From the NCBI GenBank assembly GCA_003486645.1, contig DNGI01000220.1:1-7825 (forward strand): 7,825 nt of DNA, in the 5' to 3' direction. Of this stretch, positions 6,031 through 7,825 are shown piece after piece. Made by a program: the position numbers and the translations under genes. The notes under the pieces were generated by a model that was not told the origin of the DNA, did no database searches, and saw only the letters and a program-made list of their open reading frames with translations. This stretch comes from Cyanobacteria bacterium UBA11370 (GTDB lineage: Bacteria; Cyanobacteriota; Cyanobacteriia; Cyanobacteriales; Coleofasciculaceae). Positions within the stretch are counted from its first letter, which is position 1. Each line of letters begins with the position of its first letter.

Positions 6031-6323
6031 TCCAAAATCCGCATTAGTCAACTCGATGTGAGAATTTCCTGTAGAGAGGGTTGCAATTGTTAGTCTCTAC
6101 AAGATAGTGCAACATCTCTACAATTTTCTCAAAATCCAATTGCATCAGTCCGTTTCCACAACACCTATTAAAGAGACAGAAGCAGAACAAGTTAAGTTTC
6201 TGTCTTAGCGCAAACTTCAAGATTTCACTCTCTTCTGGGACTAAATATCTGAAGGCAGACTGCAAACTTTGTAGTTCCAGATTGTTCTGTCATTAGTAAC
6301 CTATTCATTACGGAGAATAAACA
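6031..6323. other. Intergenic spacer with palindromes, no convincing gene
   Basis: This 293-bp spacer separates the two plus-strand genes. It contains the nested GTAGAGA palindrome (6071-6121). It also has a weaker hairpin, AGACAGAA at 6174-6181 against TTCTGTCT at 6198-6205. No T-run follows either stem, so neither is a clear terminator. A minus-strand frame at 6044-6265 begins with TTG, has no binding site and ends inside the repeat. I do not call it a gene. No recognisable promoter was found before the metalloprotease. Confidence 0.55.
6071..6121. repeat. Nested GTAGAGA palindromic repeat
   Basis: GTAGAGA at 6071-6077 pairs with TCTCTAC at 6094-6100 and also with a second TCTCTAC at 6115-6121. 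The longer pairing extends further: GTAGAGAGGGTTGCA (6071-6085) against TGCAACATCTCTAC (6108-6121), with one mismatch or bulge. Two competing stems can therefore form. Small dispersed palindromes built from GTAGAGA and TTGCA are familiar in intergenic cyanobacterial DNA. I take it as a member of such a family, without a formal name. Confidence 0.6.
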
Positions 6324-7825
6324 ATGGCTACTCCAACTTCCAACGGAAATGTCTCTAAAGTCAATCTTTCTGGCTGGCATCATATTGATAGTCTAATTGA
6401 TGGCAAAAAATGGGGCGGGTCCACCGGCAAAGGTGTCAATTTAACTTATAGTTTCGGTGAGTGTAATTCATCCTATTACAAAAATAACTATCACGACAAC
6501 ATGCCTTTTTCTAATTTTGGAACGCTGACAAGTATCCAAAGAACAGCAGCAAAAAATGCCTTAGCAGCATGGAGTGAGATTGCCAATATTAACTTTACTC
6601 AAGTTATTGATTCTAAGACTGTAGCTGGAGATATTCGCTTTGCTAAATCATCGAACACTGGAACAGCATCAGCTTATACTCCAGGAGCTTTCGCTGAAGC
6701 AGGAGATATCTGGTTCAGCCATTCTGATGCGTATAATACTGCCACAAAAGGTACTTACGGCTATCAAACATTCCTTCACGAAATTGGACATGCACTCGGA
6801 TTAAAACATCCTCATGACAGTGGTGGTGGTGGTGTAGCGAATACCAACATCGACACAACGGCCTACTCCGTTATGAGTTATCGTTCCTATGTCGGGGAAC
6901 CTGTCTATGGTGGTTACAGTCAGAGTTTTTTCCCCACCACACCGATGTTAAATGACATCGCAGCTATCCAACATCTTTACGGTGCAAACATGACCACGCG
7001 CAGTGGAAATACCGTCTATAAGTGGGGGTCTGGACAACAACTTCTAGAAACAATTTGGGATGCAGGTGGTATCGACACAATTGATTGGTCAAACCAATCT
7101 ACCAATGCCAAAATTAACCTCAATGCTGGTCAATGGAGTGAACTGGGACCAGCTTATTGGAATGGGCAAGCGTGGGAAAAGAAAACACTAGCGATTGCCT
7201 ACAATGTCACTATTGAAAATGGGATTGGTGGCTATGGTCACGATACTATTATCGGGAATGAGGCAAACAACAATCTCTATGGTGGTGCTGGTAATGACTA
7301 CCTCGATGGTGGGTCTAAACGTTTTTTGTTTTTTCTGGAGTTATCTGGTAATGACTACCTCGATGGTGGCACAGGTAATGATTCCCTTTATGGGAGAGCT
7401 GGGAATGATACCCTAATTGGTAGCTATGGCAATGACTACCTTGATGGTGGTACTGGTCGCGACTGGATGTATGGTGGTACAGGCGATGATACCTACGTTG
7501 TTGTCAGTACCTCAGATGTTGTCACTGAATACACCAACGAAGGGATTGATACAGTCTCTTCCTCTATCAACTACACTCTCGGCAACAACCTAGAAAACTT
7601 AACCCTCACAGGTACAGCTTACTCCGGCTACGGTAATAGCCTCAATAACACTATCAGTGGTAATGGTTACAGCAATTACCTCAGTGGTGGGTACGGCAAT
7701 GATTCCCTCTACGGCGGTGCAGGTAACGACTTAATGTACGGCGGTACTGGTAATGATACCTTTATCATTGATACTACCTCAGATGTTATTACCGAGTACT
7801 TAAATGAAGGGATTGATACAGTCTC
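6324..7825 (+). CDS. Serralysin-type (M10B) RTX zinc metalloprotease, 3' end outside window
   Basis: The first 500 residues are present. The N-terminus has the family's SLIDGKKWG...LTYSF entry (about 23-44) and no cleavable signal peptide, which fits export by a type I secretion system. The zinc site HEIGHALGLKHP is at 152-163, with His152, His156 and His162 as ligands and Glu153 as catalytic base. The Met-turn SVMSY (182-186) supplies Met184 and the fifth-ligand Tyr186. DIAAIQHLYG (211-220) closes the catalytic domain. From about residue 302 come RTX nonapeptides (GGxGNDxL type) that bind calcium, followed by the LENLTLTG and GNSLNNTISGN module common in large RTX proteins. The start has GGAG eight bases upstream. 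A 10-residue insertion (near 331-340) interrupts the RTX array. The C-terminal secretion signal and the transporter genes are not in the window. Likely role: a secreted calcium-dependent protease. The enzyme class is confident; the substrate is unknown. Confidence 0.93.
   Translation, partial: MATPTSNGNVSKVNLSGWHHIDSLIDGKKWGGSTGKGVNLTYSFGECNSSYYKNNYHDNMPFSNFGTLTSIQRTAAKNALAAWSEIANINFTQVIDSKTVAGDIRFAKSSNTGTASAYTPGAFAEAGDIWFSHSDAYNTATKGTYGYQTFLHEIGHALGLKHPHDSGGGGVANTNIDTTAYSVMSYRSYVGEPVYGGYSQSFFPTTPMLNDIAAIQHLYGANMTTRSGNTVYKWGSGQQLLETIWDAGGIDTIDWSNQSTNAKINLNAGQWSELGPAYWNGQAWEKKTLAIAYNVTIENGIGGYGHDTIIGNEANNNLYGGAGNDYLDGGSKRFLFFLELSGNDYLDGGTGNDSLYGRAGNDTLIGSYGNDYLDGGTGRDWMYGGTGDDTYVVVSTSDVVTEYTNEGIDTVSSSINYTLGNNLENLTLTGTAYSGYGNSLNNTISGNGYSNYLSGGYGNDSLYGGAGNDLMYGGTGNDTFIIDTTSDVITEYLNEGIDTV
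7227..7825 (+). repeat. RTX calcium-binding repeat region with an 89-residue tandem module
   Basis: This part of the metalloprotease gene encodes runs of nine-residue GGxGNDxLx units. They alternate with a longer motif (SDVVTEY.NEGIDTV, then LENLTLTG and NNTISGN). The 20-mer GAAGGGATTGATACAGTCTC occurs at 7539-7558 and again as the last 20 bases of the window (7806-7825). The offset is 267 bp, exactly 89 codons, showing that a larger module is tandemly repeated and probably continues to the right. Confidence 0.85.
7314..7343 (+). other. 30-bp in-frame insertion in the RTX array
   Basis: The 23-bp sequence beginning GGTAATGACTACC occurs at 7290-7312 and 7347-7369. The copies are 57 bp apart, where a nine-codon RTX unit would give 27. 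Removing 30 bp (7314-7343, or equally 7317-7346, since TCT is at both edges) restores a perfect GGSGNDYL repeat. The inserted ten codons read SKRFLFFLEL, which is hydrophobic and unlike any RTX unit. The insertion contains GTTTTTT twice in tandem (7321-7334). The frame is kept. Confidence 0.75.

Noticed and set aside
6044..6265. Minus-strand 73-codon frame starting with TTG
   Set aside because: No ribosome binding site, a Cys- and Phe-rich middle part, and its end is made of the GTAGAGA palindrome. Most likely chance.
7195..7416. Plus-strand 73-codon frame rich in Met, Thr and Val
   Set aside because: It is the alternate frame of the repetitive RTX coding region of the metalloprotease.
7227..7825. 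Periodic repeats resembling a CRISPR or satellite array
   Set aside because: The repeats are codon-periodic (27 bp) with no constant repeat and unique spacer pattern. They encode RTX nonapeptides.

Overview
The window looks cyanobacterial. It carries two perfect copies of the octamer GCGATCGC (HIP1), about 0.1 being expected by chance in this length. Its main gene set (CHAT-CHASE2 protein, DUF1822 protein, sigma-70-like protein, secreted partner) is of a kind typical of filamentous and colonial cyanobacteria. Base composition is moderately AT-rich, and intergenic spaces hold small palindromic repeats. Species cannot be named from the sequence alone.

Layout. Positions 1-291 are a repeat-rich intergenic stretch with no convincing gene. 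From 5542 down to 292 lie four minus-strand genes, tightly packed and probably one operon. In transcription order they are a sigma-70 region-4-like regulator (4883-5542), a DUF1822 protein (3605-4795), a CHAT protease fused to a CHASE2 membrane sensor (1067-3526), and a secreted protein of unknown function (292-1074) whose start overlaps the preceding stop. An 89-bp gap separates this block from a divergent plus-strand gene for a small exported two-cysteine protein (5632-6030). After a 293-bp spacer with a nested palindrome, a serralysin-type (M10B) zinc metalloprotease with RTX repeats starts at 6324 and runs off the right edge.

How the genes may work together. The operon has the parts of an outside-to-inside signalling route: a secreted protein, a transmembrane protein with an extracytoplasmic CHASE2 sensor and a cytoplasmic caspase-like CHAT domain with its His/Cys pair intact, a cytoplasmic partner of unknown function, and a DNA-binding protein of sigma-factor type. 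A plausible but unproven model is that CHASE2 sensing switches on CHAT proteolysis, which changes the activity of the sigma-like protein, perhaps through DUF1822. The sigma-like gene lacks any N-terminal core-binding region and has no clear start, so it may be 5'-truncated. The two plus-strand genes make exported products. Whether they are targets of the regulator is not shown here.

The most unusual local feature is a 30-bp in-frame insertion (near 7314-7343) that splits the metalloprotease RTX array between two 23-bp identical repeats and carries two GTTTTTT heptamers in tandem.
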